From assembly GCF_004138165.1 (NCBI RefSeq), contig NZ_RYFF01000022.1, positions 27,205 to 91,204 of the forward strand: a stretch of DNA of 64,000 bases, given 5' to 3'. Shown in pieces: positions 8,640 to 17,299 of the stretch. Under the pieces are notes generated by a model. It saw only the letters and a list, made by a program, of their open reading frames with translations. It ran no database searches and had not been told where the DNA came from. Made by a program: the position numbers and the translations under genes. Positions within the stretch are counted from its first letter, which is position 1. The number at the start of each line of letters is the position of its first letter. Origin of the DNA: Candidatus Chloroploca sp. Khr17. Its GTDB lineage: Bacteria > Chloroflexota > Chloroflexia > Chloroflexales > Chloroflexaceae.

Positions 8640-9827
8640 ATGCTTGACCGTGCCAATGCGCTCGCCACTGAGCTCGTGCGTCTCCGGCGGGATCTTCACA
8701 CGCACCCCGAATTGAGCTTTGCCGAGACTCGGACGTCGGCGCTGGTGGCCGATACGCTGGCCGAGATTGGGGACATCACGGTACGCACGGGCATTGCGCG
8801 CACCGGCGTTGTTGGCGAACTTGGCCCCGGTGGTGGGCTGACCATTGCGATCCGCGCTGATATGGATGCCCTCCCGATTATTGAGGCCAACGCAACCCCG
8901 TATGCCTCGCAGCATCACGGCGTGATGCACGCCTGCGGCCACGATGCGCATACCGCCATGTTGCTTGGCGCGGCCCATCTGCTCCGTGAACAATTTGCCA
9001 ACGAACGCCTGCGTGGGCGGGTACGCTTCATCTTTCAGCCTTCAGAAGAGAATTGGGACGACGAAGGCAAGAGCGGTGGGCTACGCATGGTTGAAGAAGG
9101 TGTCATGGAGGATGTCGACGCCGTGATTGCGCTTCATGTTGATTCGACGTTGCCAATGGGCAAAGTGACCATCCATGGCGGCTGGGCCTCGGCAGCAGTT
9201 GATGACTTCACGGGTTCCTTGCTTGCCACAGGCGGGCACGGGGCCGCACCCCACGAGGGCACCGATCCCATCTATATGCTCATCCCGGTGCTCACCGCCC
9301 TCTATGGCATCAAGGCACGGCGCATTGACCCCATCGAACCAACGATTCTGAGCGTTGGTGTCGTTGAGGCTCAAGGGGCGTCGAATGTCATTCCGAGTGA
9401 GGTGCGCCTCCAGGGAACCTTGCGCAGCTACAATCCGCGGGTACGTGAACAGTTGATCAGCGAGGTCGAGAAGGCTTTCGCCGTAACCCGTGCCTTCGGC
9501 GGCGATTATCGGTTGAAGATCGGGCGTGGCTATCCTGCGGGCTGGAATGACCAGCGCGTCGCCGGTTGGCTCGAACAGGTGGCCGGCTCGATGCTCGGCG
9601 ACGATGCCTTTGACCATGCCCCGGCAGGGCTTGGGGCCGAGGATTTTGCCTATATGTGCCAGAAGGCTCCTGGGGCCATGCTGATGCTCGGGGCGGCTAT
9701 TGATGATGGCGTGGTACGCGCCCATCATACGCCGATCTTTGACATTGATGAGCGCAGCCTGCCCGTTGGCTCGGCCATCCTCGCCGAAACTGCGTTGCGC
9801 TTCCTCCGCGGCACCATACGCCTCTAA
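8640..9827 (+). CDS. M20D-family amidohydrolase (hippurate hydrolase/amino-acid deacylase type)
   Basis: A 395-residue metal-dependent amidohydrolase of the kind that removes acyl groups from amino acids or hydrolyses indole-3-acetyl conjugates. Metal-binding motifs are visible: RRDLHTHPELSF, RADMDALPI, HACGHDAHTAMLLGAA, FQPSEEN, GLGAEDFAYM and the final HHTPIFDIDE. The ATG at 8640 is chosen over an in-frame ATG 54 bases upstream because AAGGAG lies nine bases before it and family members begin here. There is no signal peptide, so it is cytoplasmic. It stands alone, and the substrate is not evident. Confidence 0.9.
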   Translation: MLDRANALATELVRLRRDLHTHPELSFAETRTSALVADTLAEIGDITVRTGIARTGVVGELGPGGGLTIAIRADMDALPIIEANATPYASQHHGVMHACGHDAHTAMLLGAAHLLREQFANERLRGRVRFIFQPSEENWDDEGKSGGLRMVEEGVMEDVDAVIALHVDSTLPMGKVTIHGGWASAAVDDFTGSLLATGGHGAAPHEGTDPIYMLIPVLTALYGIKARRIDPIEPTILSVGVVEAQGASNVIPSEVRLQGTLRSYNPRVREQLISEVEKAFAVTRAFGGDYRLKIGRGYPAGWNDQRVAGWLEQVAGSMLGDDAFDHAPAGLGAEDFAYMCQKAPGAMLMLGAAIDDGVVRAHHTPIFDIDERSLPVGSAILAETALRFLRGTIRL

Positions 9828-9852
9828 GACCAATACCTGGCAACGAAGGCGG

Positions 9853-9928
9853 TTTTTTGACGCAAAGATGCAAAGGCGCGAAGGTTTTAGCGTAGGTGCG
9901 CTCACCCTTCGCGTCTTCGCGTGAGCTT
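9853..9928. repeat. TTTGACGCAAAGG repeat copy 3
   Basis: TTTTTTGACGCAAAGATGCAAAGGCGCGAAGG lies 25 bases after the amidohydrolase stop (core at 9855-9867) and is followed by a GTGCGCTCACCCTTCGCG-type tail partly complementary to the core. The tail resembles the 1.02 kb copy. Confidence 0.6.
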
Positions 9929-10104
9929 TTTTGATCGATGCGCTCACCCTTGCCTTGTTTGCAAGGCATTGCTGCTCAGACCACTCCCCTGCAGATGGAG
10001 CAAGGTGGCTAGGGGGTTTACCTAGCTACGTTACCTATGCTTTTTCCACCTTCCGACGGATCGTTTTCACCTCATTACCGCGTTATACTTGTTGTGAGGG
10101 CAGT

Positions 10105-10124
10105 GCCAGGCGACCTCGCCTGGC
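10105..10124. repeat. 9-bp perfect hairpin
   Basis: GCCAGGCGA pairs with TCGCCTGGC around a two-base gap, with GAGG/CCTC further out. It sits in the 546-base gap ahead of the 166-aa membrane-anchored gene. The rest of 9930-10200 shows no supportable gene. Confidence 0.5.
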
Positions 10125-10208
10125 CTCAGCGCGACGCCAATCAGATCTCCAGATGAGATGCGTTGCATCCAATTTGCCATCGCACGAGTGGCCTGACACG
10201 ATGCTTCG

Positions 10209-10323
10209 GCTGGATGCCCGCGTGCGTGGGCATGACCATGGAACTAACTTGGCACGCTGGTCGTTTCCGCGTATATGGAACGGAACTAACTTGGCACGCT
10301 GGTCGTTTCCGCGTATATGGAAC
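10209..10323. repeat. REP-like hairpin and 42-bp tandem duplication
   Basis: GGATGCCCGCGTGCGTGGGCATGAC (core ATGCCC/GGGCAT) resembles the widespread TGGAT-CCCGC-GGG-ATGAC repeat seen in many bacteria. It is followed directly by two exact or near-exact copies of a 42-base unit, 10240-10281 and 10282-10323, each starting GGAACTAACTTGGCACGC. The second copy ends about 50 bases before the next gene's start codon. Promoter content cannot be judged. Confidence 0.75.
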
Positions 10324-10373
10324 CCAGCCTCCTCCATCACCTTCAGTGGATCAAAACACTAGGAAGAAAAACG

Positions 10374-10874
10374 ATGAAAAGAAAAGACACCTTTCTGATC
10401 GGCATTGTTGCTGGGATTGTTGTGCTTGTTGTGGTTGCGTTTGTCGTCGCGATGATGCGCCCCGAGCCGACATTTCAGCCTGAAACAATGCCCGAAGGGG
10501 TGGCTCATAACTATTTGCTTGCCCTGCAACAGCGCGATCTGGCACGTGCGTATGGCTATCTTGACCCAGGCTTGCCCGGGTTTCCCGCAACCCTCGATCT
10601 TTTCACCCGCGACCTTACCAGCTATACCGGTGCGCTCGATACGAATCAGGGTTCATCATCCTGGGAGGTTTTGTCGAGTACGGTGACGAATAATCGGGCA
10701 TCGGTGGATGTGCGCGAGACCTATTTTTCACAGGGGGGGCTCTTTGGCAGTGGTCAGTATAGCAGCACCTTTTTTATGTCACTCGTGCGCGATGGCCCCG
10801 ACGGAGCTTGGAAGTTGACCAGTGCCGATCGCTACTGGGCCTGGTGCTGGAATGAGACGGAAGGATGCAACTAA
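10374..10874 (+). CDS. Membrane-anchored NTF2/DUF4878-like protein, 166 aa
   Basis: The product has one N-terminal membrane helix (residues 8-28, IGIVAGIVVLVVVAFVVAMM) and an extracytoplasmic domain of about 130 residues. That domain starts with a short helix in which YLLALQQRDLARAYGYLDPGL resembles the first helices of NTF2-like/DUF4878 proteins, and continues with beta strands (SVDVRETYF, FFMSLVRDGPDGAWKLTSAD). It lacks a lipobox. AGGAAG ten bases upstream supports the ATG at 10374 over an earlier in-frame ATG. It is directly followed by the large multi-repeat membrane protein and is probably cotranscribed with it. Function unknown. Confidence 0.8.
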   Translation: MKRKDTFLIGIVAGIVVLVVVAFVVAMMRPEPTFQPETMPEGVAHNYLLALQQRDLARAYGYLDPGLPGFPATLDLFTRDLTSYTGALDTNQGSSSWEVLSSTVTNNRASVDVRETYFSQGGLFGSGQYSSTFFMSLVRDGPDGAWKLTSADRYWAWCWNETEGCN

Positions 10875-10876
10875 CG

Positions 10877-12829
10877 ATGGCTACCATTCGACGTTGGTAT
10901 ATCCTGCTCGTCTGCGCTGTCAGTCTCCATGCGACGACCTGGGCCACCATCGCGCTGCTTCGCGGCGTCTTGCAGACCGATGGCCGCGATCCGGTGGCCG
11001 CCGTTGCCTTTCAGCTTGCCGTGATCATTATTGGGTTGCCAATCTTTCTCGGTCACTGGATCTGGGGGCAACGCCTCGCGAGCGGCGATCTTGAAGAACG
11101 CGGGAGCCCTGAACGTCGTTTTTATCTCTATGCGACCATGGCCGCGCTGCTCTGGCCGGCGATTTTTAATGGCGTGAGCCTGGTGCAAGCACTACTCACC
11201 CTCATTTCGGGTGGATCGGAATCCGACGTCACTGGCTGGTTTACCCCAACAGAGCAACTGCTACGTAGCATCGTTGCGATCGTTGTGCTTGGCTTGCTCT
11301 GGTGGTATCACCACAGGATCGTCAGCGCCGATCGTGCGGCGCTCCCCGAAACCGATCTAACCGCCGGTTTCCGTCGCTTCTATCTCTTTGCCTTCAGTAC
11401 CACCGGCTTGATCCTAGTCGCATCTGCGGCGACAAGTCTGCTCCGCTGGTTACTCTTTCAGTTCGGATCTGGGCCAGAGTTGACAGGCTCACTCCCCCTC
11501 TTGAGCATCTATGATGACATTGCCCGCCTTGCCATCGGCGTGCCGGTCTGGCTCATCTTCTGGGATTGGGCGCAGAGGCTCTTTGCCGGGCCAGATGAAG
11601 ACGAGCACGCATCAGCCTTGCGCAAGCTCTATCTCTATGCGATCGTCTTTGTGACGGTGCTGGCGGCGGTGACCAATGCGACCTTTATTCTCGCTGGCTT
11701 GTTACAACAACTGCTCGGTCTCTCACCCGAAGGCGATCTGCGTGAGCCGTTGACGATCATCATCGCCTCGGGGGTCTTCTGGGTGTATCACGCGCGGGTG
11801 TTGCAGCAGGATGCTGCACAATCCAGCGAGGTTCCGCGCCAGGCGGCAGTGCGGCGTACGTATCTCTATCTTGTGGCGGCGATCGGGCTTGCGGCGGCGC
11901 TCGTTGGTGGAGGTGGCATCCTCAGTGTGATCATCCGGGCCTTTGCCGAACGCGGCTTCACCGATCTGCTCAGTACCCAACTGGCATGGTTCACAGCGGC
12001 ACTGATAGCTGGCATTGCGGTCTGGATCTGGCCCTGGCGACAAGTCACGGCGGCAGCCGAACGCGCCGGACCAGAGGGCAGTGCCGAACGCACGTCGTTG
12101 GTACGCAAGATCTATCTCTATGGATATCTCTTTGTGGCAACGATGGTCGTGCTCAGCGGGGCGATCTATGTGATTGCCCGCCTGCTGCGCTTGATCCTGG
12201 GCGACCCGATCGAAGGCAACCTGCTCAGCGATCTTGGGCAAGCGCTTGCCTTTACCCTGCTCGCTGGCCTCACCTGGCTCTATCACGGATCCGAGGTACG
12301 TGCCGACGGACGTGCCCAGCGGCGCGAGCTTGCGTCCCGCCTCGCTGCCTTGCGCGTAGCTATCTTGGCACCCGGCGACGGTACCTTTGGGCAAGCCGTC
12401 GCGAGCCGGTTGCAACAGGAACTGCCTGGCCTTCAACTTGATCTGATCAGACCTGATGGCGAGGTTCGCGTTGCCTCCGCCCAACTCGCCGAGGCAGGCT
12501 TGATTGTCGGGCCGTGGACGATGGCAACAAGTGGCCCAGAGGGTCTGTCACCCGAACTCGTCCAACTGGTTCATGCCAGCTCAGCCCGTAAACTGCTTGT
12601 CCCTACCCGCAGCAGCGCGTGGCAATGGATCGGGGTCGAATCGTTCAGCACCGAAACCCTGATTACGCAGACGGTGCGCACCGTCCGGCAGATCGGCGAA
12701 GGCGAAGAGGCCCGTTCGTCACGCTCGCTCAACCTGGGCAGCATCCTTGGCCTCGTCGTGCTCGGGTTGGTGGCGCTATTCGTTCTTTTGTCGCTGGTGC
12801 TCGGGTTTGTGGGGAATTTGTTGTTTTAG
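10877..12829 (+). CDS. DUF5671-like multi-repeat integral membrane protein, about 650 aa
   Basis: The protein is built of about six tandem copies of a module of roughly 90-95 residues. Each module opens with an R-[RK]-x-Y-[LI]-[LYF] signature (RRWYIL, RRFYLY, RRFYLF, RKLYLY, RRTYLY, RKIYLY) and contains two hydrophobic helices separated by a loop, with a W-[YW]-[YH]-H motif after the second helix. This matches the DUF5671 type in my memory. The C-terminus is a soluble domain of about 150 residues closing with one more helix (LGLVVLGLVALFVLLSLVLG). Two start codons are possible (10865 and 10877); the second has the better spacing from GGAAGG and leaves two bases after the upstream stop. Role unknown; the repeat layout suggests a membrane scaffold or sensor. 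Confidence 0.85.
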   Translation: MATIRRWYILLVCAVSLHATTWATIALLRGVLQTDGRDPVAAVAFQLAVIIIGLPIFLGHWIWGQRLASGDLEERGSPERRFYLYATMAALLWPAIFNGVSLVQALLTLISGGSESDVTGWFTPTEQLLRSIVAIVVLGLLWWYHHRIVSADRAALPETDLTAGFRRFYLFAFSTTGLILVASAATSLLRWLLFQFGSGPELTGSLPLLSIYDDIARLAIGVPVWLIFWDWAQRLFAGPDEDEHASALRKLYLYAIVFVTVLAAVTNATFILAGLLQQLLGLSPEGDLREPLTIIIASGVFWVYHARVLQQDAAQSSEVPRQAAVRRTYLYLVAAIGLAAALVGGGGILSVIIRAFAERGFTDLLSTQLAWFTAALIAGIAVWIWPWRQVTAAAERAGPEGSAERTSLVRKIYLYGYLFVATMVVLSGAIYVIARLLRLILGDPIEGNLLSDLGQALAFTLLAGLTWLYHGSEVRADGRAQRRELASRLAALRVAILAPGDGTFGQAVASRLQQELPGLQLDLIRPDGEVRVASAQLAEAGLIVGPWTMATSGPEGLSPELVQLVHASSARKLLVPTRSSAWQWIGVESFSTETLITQTVRTVRQIGEGEEARSSRSLNLGSILGLVVLGLVALFVLLSLVLGFVGNLLF

Positions 12830-12836
12830 GATCAGC

Positions 12837-12867
12837 AAAAAACCGCCAGCTACGCTGGCGGTTTTTT
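12837..12867. terminator. Bidirectional intrinsic terminator
   Basis: AAAAAACCGCCAGC pairs perfectly with GCTGGCGGTTTTTT around a TAC loop. The A/T tracts on both sides make it a terminator in either direction, fitting the convergent genes that end at 12829 (+) and 12894 (-). Confidence 0.9.
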
Positions 12868-12893
12868 GCAAGCAATGATCGGCCGCTTCCAGG

Positions 12894-14069
12894 CTACAAC
12901 CGCTCAAAGATCCCAGCGGCACCCATGCCGCCACCAATGCACATCGTGACCATGCCATAGCGCCCGCCACGCCGCTCGAGTTCATCGAGCATCTGCACGG
13001 TAAGCTTGGCCCCGGTGCAACCCAGCGGGTGCCCAAGCGCGATGGCCCCGCCATTCACATTGAGTTTCTCCATGTCAAGGCCAAGCTCACGCGCAACGGC
13101 CAGGGCCTGCGCTGCAAACGCTTCATTGAGCTCGATCAGGTCGATCTGGCTCAACTCAAGCCCGGCCAGCTTGAGCGCCTTGGGAATCGCAACGACTGGT
13201 CCGATGCCCATCACTTCCGGGGCCACGCCGCCAACGGCAAAGCTGAGGAAGCGTGCGCGAGGCTTGAGCCCCAGAGCATCCGCTTTGCGCCGACTCATCA
13301 CCAGCACGGCGGCCGCACCGTCGCTTGTCTGCGAGCTGTTGCCTGCCGTTACGCTACCAGTCGCGCTAAAGGCGGCCTTGAGTTTCGCCAACGCTTCGAG
13401 TGACGTATCGGCCCGCGGCCCCTCGTCACGATCAAACATCATCGTGCGTGTCTGCGCCCGTCCCGCAACCAGTTCCGTCAGTTGCACCTCCACCGGCACA
13501 ATCCCGGGGGCAAAATAACCCTGTTGCTGCGCATGCAGCGCCTTCTGATGCGAACGGAGCGCAAACGCATCCTGGTCTTCACGGCTGACCTTGTGGTCGC
13601 GGGCGACATTCTCGGCCGTCAGCCCCATACCCAGATAGAGGGCAGGATCGTGCTGGGCAAGGTGCGGATTGGGCGAGAACTTGTTGCCCGACATTGGCAC
13701 CATGCTCATGCTTTCGGCCCCACCGGCAATAATCACGTCCGCCTGCCCCATCATGATCTGCTGCGCGGCCATCGCCACGGTCTGCAGACCCGAGGCACAA
13801 AAACGGTTGACCGTAACCCCACAGACGCTATCGGGCAACCCGGCCCGCTGGGCGGCAACACGCGCCAGATTGAGCCCTTGCTCACCCTCGGGCATCGCGC
13901 AGCCCATAATCACATCTTCGACCTCACGCGGGTCAAGCCCTGGTGCGCGAGCGATCGTCGCCTGCACAACCAGCGCGGCCAGTTCATCGGGGCGGGTCGT
14001 GCGCAACGTACCACGGCCTGATTTGCCAACGGCGGTACGGGCACCAGAAATAATGACGGCTTCGTCCAT
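12894..14069 (-). CDS. fadA: Acetyl-CoA acyltransferase (thiolase, FadA type)
   Basis: A 391-residue thiolase catalysing the last step of beta-oxidation, cleavage of 3-ketoacyl-CoA. The nucleophilic Cys is in [11 protein letters not shown], followed by [12 protein letters not shown], the His of [17 protein letters not shown] and the second Cys of [17 protein letters not shown]. The ATG at 14069 has AGGAG ten bases upstream and starts the conserved [15 protein letters not shown]; the longer frame is rejected because its upstream part is the intergenic hairpin. It is the second gene of a pair with the hydroxyacyl-CoA dehydrogenase. A role in biosynthetic condensation is possible but less likely given the partner. 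Confidence 0.93.
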   Translation of the reverse strand: MDEAVIISGARTAVGKSGRGTLRTTRPDELAALVVQATIARAPGLDPREVEDVIMGCAMPEGEQGLNLARVAAQRAGLPDSVCGVTVNRFCASGLQTVAMAAQQIMMGQADVIIAGGAESMSMVPMSGNKFSPNPHLAQHDPALYLGMGLTAENVARDHKVSREDQDAFALRSHQKALHAQQQGYFAPGIVPVEVQLTELVAGRAQTRTMMFDRDEGPRADTSLEALAKLKAAFSATGSVTAGNSSQTSDGAAAVLVMSRRKADALGLKPRARFLSFAVGGVAPEVMGIGPVVAIPKALKLAGLELSQIDLIELNEAFAAQALAVARELGLDMEKLNVNGGAIALGHPLGCTGAKLTVQMLDELERRGGRYGMVTMCIGGGMGAAGIFERL

Positions 14070-14116
14070 ATGTGATTGTTCTCCTAATATATCCTCTTGG
14101 CTGATATCGGTACCGT

Positions 14117-14169
14117 GCGTATGCTGGAGCAAATGGCTAACTGCGCTAGCCATTTGCTCCAGCATACGC
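14117..14169. repeat. 23-bp perfect hairpin between the two beta-oxidation genes
   Basis: Arms 14117-14139 and 14147-14169 are perfectly complementary with a 7-base loop (ACTGCGC). It lies between two codirectional genes, 9 bases after the upstream stop and about 48 bases before the thiolase start. It has no T-tract and could be a processing site or partial terminator setting the ratio of the two enzymes. Confidence 0.85.
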
Positions 14170-14177
14170 GAACTTCC

Positions 14178-16595
14178 TTAATTACGCAGGGGCTTGCCGG
14201 TCTCCATCATATGTTTGGCCCGTGCAAGCGTGCGCTCGTCCTGACCAAGGAACAACAGCGCTTCACGCTCAAGGCTCAAGAGGTACTGCTCATCAACGAA
14301 TTGTGGGTTGCTCAATTCGCCCCCACAGAGGATGTGCGCAATCTTTTCGGCAATGACCACATCATACTCAGTTGCAAAGTTGCCCTGGCGCAACTGGTAG
14401 ATGGCGACCCGCGCCGCTGCCAGGCCGTCACGTCCAAGGGCATAGCAGTGATTGCCCGGCGTGGGCGGCGTATAGCCCTCGCCAACGAGGCGCAGCACCT
14501 CGCGTTTCGCTTCGCCGATCAGGTAGTCTTGATTGAAGACAATGCGATCAGTTGGGCGCAGATAGCCGAGGTCACGCGCTTCGAGGGCGCTGGTTGCAAC
14601 CTTGGCAAAGGCCAGGGTCTCGAAGACCTGCTGGAAGGCTTTGAGCGTATCGCCGCCATTGCGGGCTGTTTCCGCAATAATGCGCCGATTGAGTTGGGTA
14701 CAGCCGCCCCAACCCGGCACCAGGCCAACGGCAAACTCGGGTAGGCCCATATAAGTCTCGGCGGCAGCAACCGTCACGGCCCCGTGCATCGCGAGTTCGG
14801 CCCCGCCACCAAGGGTGTGGGCAAATGGCGCGGTCACAACCGGCTTGGGTGCGTAGCGCAGATTGTAGAAGGTCTGCTGCACCAACTCGATCAACTCGCC
14901 GAGGTCGTCCCAGGCCCCCATCTGCACCGCCGCACCAAGTTCGTTCAGGTCGAAACCTGCCGAGAAGCGCGCCCCCTGGTTGCCGATGACCATGCCGACC
15001 CACTTGTCGTTCTTCAGTTCTTCCATCGCGCCGAGCAGAATTTCGACGACCGGTCCGCCGATGGCATTGGCCTTCGAATGGATCTCGAAGCAGAGCACGC
15101 CGTCACCAAGGTCAATCAGGCTCGCCGCAGCATTGCCAAGCACCTCGTGCCCTGCCGCCTTAAGGGCCGCCAGATCGATGGCGCGTGGGTCACGCACGAT
15201 CGGCTCGTGACGCCCGGTGGCAACATTGTAGGCTGTGCCGTCACCATAGAACTGTGCCTCGCCTTTCGCGATCAACTGATCGACCCAGGCTGGCACGTCC
15301 AGACCCTGGCTCTTCATCAGATCGGCACCCTCAGCGACGCCGAGCGCATCCCAGATCTGGAACGGCCCAAGTTGATGCGCAAAGCCCCAACGAATGGCAT
15401 TGTCCACATCGGCGACGCTATCGGCAATCTCGGGCAACCGACGCGCCGCATAAGCGATCATTGGCAAGATGGCCAGCGTGACAATCGCGGCCCCCCGGTC
15501 ATCGGGTTGCTCGGCGGCACGACGCAGCATAAACCGCAAGCGCTCGGGCAGGGCCTTCTGCTTCTTGGCCTCGTTGATAAACGCATCAACCGACGCGGTG
15601 CCTTGCGGCGCAACATATTCGAAGCTCTGCAAATCAAGGGACCAGAACTCGCGCTTCTTGCCCTCACGCATCTCTTTGTAAAAACCCTGGCCGACCTTCT
15701 TGCCCAGGCGACCGGCGGCAACCATGCGCTGGAGCAGATCATTATTGGTATAGACCTCGCGGCTCTCGTCTTCGGGAATCGCTTTGTAGAGATTTGACGC
15801 CACGTAGTGCATCACATCCACGCCTACCTGGTCAAGCAGGCGGCAACTGGCCGTATTGGGGCGCCCGATCAGCGAACCCGTCAAGGCATCAAGCTCTTCG
15901 ACCGTATAGCCACGGGCGAGCGCCTCATTGAGCACAACCTGGCCGGCATAGCTAAAGATGCGGTTGCCAATGAAATTGGGCCGATCTTTGCAGATCACGA
16001 CACCCTTGCCGAGCGTATTTTCGGCAAAACTGCGGAAAGCCGCCACCGCTGCCGGATCACTGGCCTCACCAGGGATCAACTCAAGCAACTTGAGGTAGCG
16101 CGGTGGGTTGAAGAAGTGAGCACCAAAAAAATGACGCTTGAACTCATCACTGCGTCCCTCGGCGATCAGCCCGATGGGAATACCCGAGGTATTGCTCGTG
16201 ACAAACGCACCCGGCTTGCGCACCGCCTCGATTCGCTCCATCAAGGCCTGTTTGGGGCCAAGTTGCTCAATAATAACCTCGACAATCCAATCGACATCAG
16301 CCAATTTTTCGAAGTCATCCTCGGTATTGCCAAGGGAAATGAGTTGCGCACTGTTTTGATTGTAGAGATTGGAAGGGCGAGCCTTGCGCATCCGGTCAAA
16401 ACCGGCCTGCACAAACCGATTGCGAACAGCGGGGTGAGTGAGTGACAGGCCCTTGGCTTCCTCTTCAGGAGTGAGCTTGCTGGGCGGCATGTCAAGCAAT
16501 AGAACCGGCAGACCTGCACCGGCAACCAGGCCGGCAATCGCCGCACCCATCGTACCAGCACCAATCACGGCAACACGCTTGATCTGATAGGGCAT
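14178..16595 (-). CDS. fadN: 3-hydroxyacyl-CoA dehydrogenase/enoyl-CoA hydratase (FadN type)
   Basis: An 805-residue bifunctional beta-oxidation enzyme. The N-terminal NAD-binding fold begins RVAVIGAGTMGAAIAGLVAGAG, has TSNTSGIPI and FFGAHFFNPPRYLKLLELIPG, and is followed by two HAD C-terminal domains (FIGNRIFSYAGQ; GRLGKKVGQGFYKE). The C-terminal third is a crotonase fold with GARFSAGFDLNELGAAV and AHTLGGGAELAMHG. This domain order (dehydrogenase first, hydratase last) matches FadN and is opposite to FadB. AGGAGG six bases before the ATG fixes the start. Upstream is an AT-rich stretch (16620-16675) likely to hold the promoter of the pair. Confidence 0.93.
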   Translation of the reverse strand: MPYQIKRVAVIGAGTMGAAIAGLVAGAGLPVLLLDMPPSKLTPEEEAKGLSLTHPAVRNRFVQAGFDRMRKARPSNLYNQNSAQLISLGNTEDDFEKLADVDWIVEVIIEQLGPKQALMERIEAVRKPGAFVTSNTSGIPIGLIAEGRSDEFKRHFFGAHFFNPPRYLKLLELIPGEASDPAAVAAFRSFAENTLGKGVVICKDRPNFIGNRIFSYAGQVVLNEALARGYTVEELDALTGSLIGRPNTASCRLLDQVGVDVMHYVASNLYKAIPEDESREVYTNNDLLQRMVAAGRLGKKVGQGFYKEMREGKKREFWSLDLQSFEYVAPQGTASVDAFINEAKKQKALPERLRFMLRRAAEQPDDRGAAIVTLAILPMIAYAARRLPEIADSVADVDNAIRWGFAHQLGPFQIWDALGVAEGADLMKSQGLDVPAWVDQLIAKGEAQFYGDGTAYNVATGRHEPIVRDPRAIDLAALKAAGHEVLGNAAASLIDLGDGVLCFEIHSKANAIGGPVVEILLGAMEELKNDKWVGMVIGNQGARFSAGFDLNELGAAVQMGAWDDLGELIELVQQTFYNLRYAPKPVVTAPFAHTLGGGAELAMHGAVTVAAAETYMGLPEFAVGLVPGWGGCTQLNRRIIAETARNGGDTLKAFQQVFETLAFAKVATSALEARDLGYLRPTDRIVFNQDYLIGEAKREVLRLVGEGYTPPTPGNHCYALGRDGLAAARVAIYQLRQGNFATEYDVVIAEKIAHILCGGELSNPQFVDEQYLLSLEREALLFLGQDERTLARAKHMMETGKPLRN

Positions 16596-16848
16596 CTGGT
16601 CCTCCTTGACCGTTGGTGTTGAGGCATTCTTATTACGCGATGCGTTATAGATATCAATATCATACCACATCTTTCACGCTTCTGGGGAGTTTTTGAGGGG
16701 CCGCATCAGCCCTAGTCAACTGTTCGGATAGGGCTGCACATCAACGATGAATCGTGTACACTATGGGTAGCGCATTCTAGCGACCATCAACGAAGGATCT
16801 TGCTATAAAACGGAGTTTTCGACAGAGCGTTATCAGGCGGAGGAACCT

Positions 16849-17106
16849 ATGGCCGTCATGATGCCCGAGCCAACTCCGACCGAGGAGGTGCTCGACTTCT
16901 TGCTCTCGGCGCCTACACCGGAGGCGGTCATTGTGTTACGGCCCTCGCCGGTGGCCCAGGAGCGCTTGCGCTACTTGCTCGACGGCAGCCGCAACACAAC
17001 CTTGAACGACGCCGAGCGTGCCGAACTGGAGAGCTACCTGCAGCTAGAGCACTTTGTACGCCACCTCAAGATCCGCGCCCGTGAAAAACTGGCAGCCGAC
17101 GTATGA
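16849..17106 (+). CDS. Small conserved hypothetical protein, 85 aa
   Basis: An acidic helical protein with EEVLDFLLSAPTPEAVIVL, then a helix-turn-helix-like RLRYLLDGSRNTTLNDAERAEL and the closing YLQLEHFVRHLKIRAREKL. It resembles a small family that is common in Chloroflexota and cyanobacteria and often precedes an HNH-endonuclease or PIN-like gene; that memory is tentative. Here no such partner follows: the next 190 bases are a repeat and then a convergent gene. GGAGG seven bases ahead of the ATG supports translation. Function unknown. Confidence 0.75.
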   Translation: MAVMMPEPTPTEEVLDFLLSAPTPEAVIVLRPSPVAQERLRYLLDGSRNTTLNDAERAELESYLQLEHFVRHLKIRAREKLAADV

Positions 17107-17168
17107 CCTACATCTTAACGTAAGCCTCCGGCTGGGGGGGGTGGCGGGCCGCTGGCCCCAAGCATCTC

Positions 17169-17248
17169 GCTTGTGCTGGCGAAAACGGCCAGCGAAGCTG
17201 GCCGTTTTCGCCAGCACAAGCATGGGTTTTTAGGGCGGCAGCCCTAAA
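17169..17248. repeat. 25-bp perfect hairpin plus GGGCGGCAGCCCT module
   Basis: Arms 17169-17193 and 17197-17221 are perfectly complementary with a GAA loop. The stem includes CTTGTGCTGGCGAAAACGG, nearly identical to the 58.78 kb hairpin. GGGTTTTTAGGGCGGCAGCCCT follows at 17224-17245, matching the tail of the 8.5 kb element. It separates a plus-strand gene from a convergent minus-strand gene. Confidence 0.88.
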
Positions 17249-17299
17249 GTTCATGCGCATGGGGTGGGGTGCAAACCCCAGCAATACCCGCCGGAGGCA

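Noticed and set aside
10240..10323. Two direct repeats as a possible CRISPR remnant
   Set aside because: The 42-base units abut without a spacer, there are only two copies, and no cas gene is in the window.
13482..14021. Long open frames on the opposite strand of the thiolase and hydroxyacyl-CoA dehydrogenase genes
   Set aside because: They mirror codon positions of the real genes in high-GC sequence, lack ribosome-binding sites and show no recognisable domains.
16849..17106. Toxin-antitoxin pair
   Set aside because: No toxin-like partner lies on either side; the next sequence is a hairpin repeat and then a convergent glycosidase gene.
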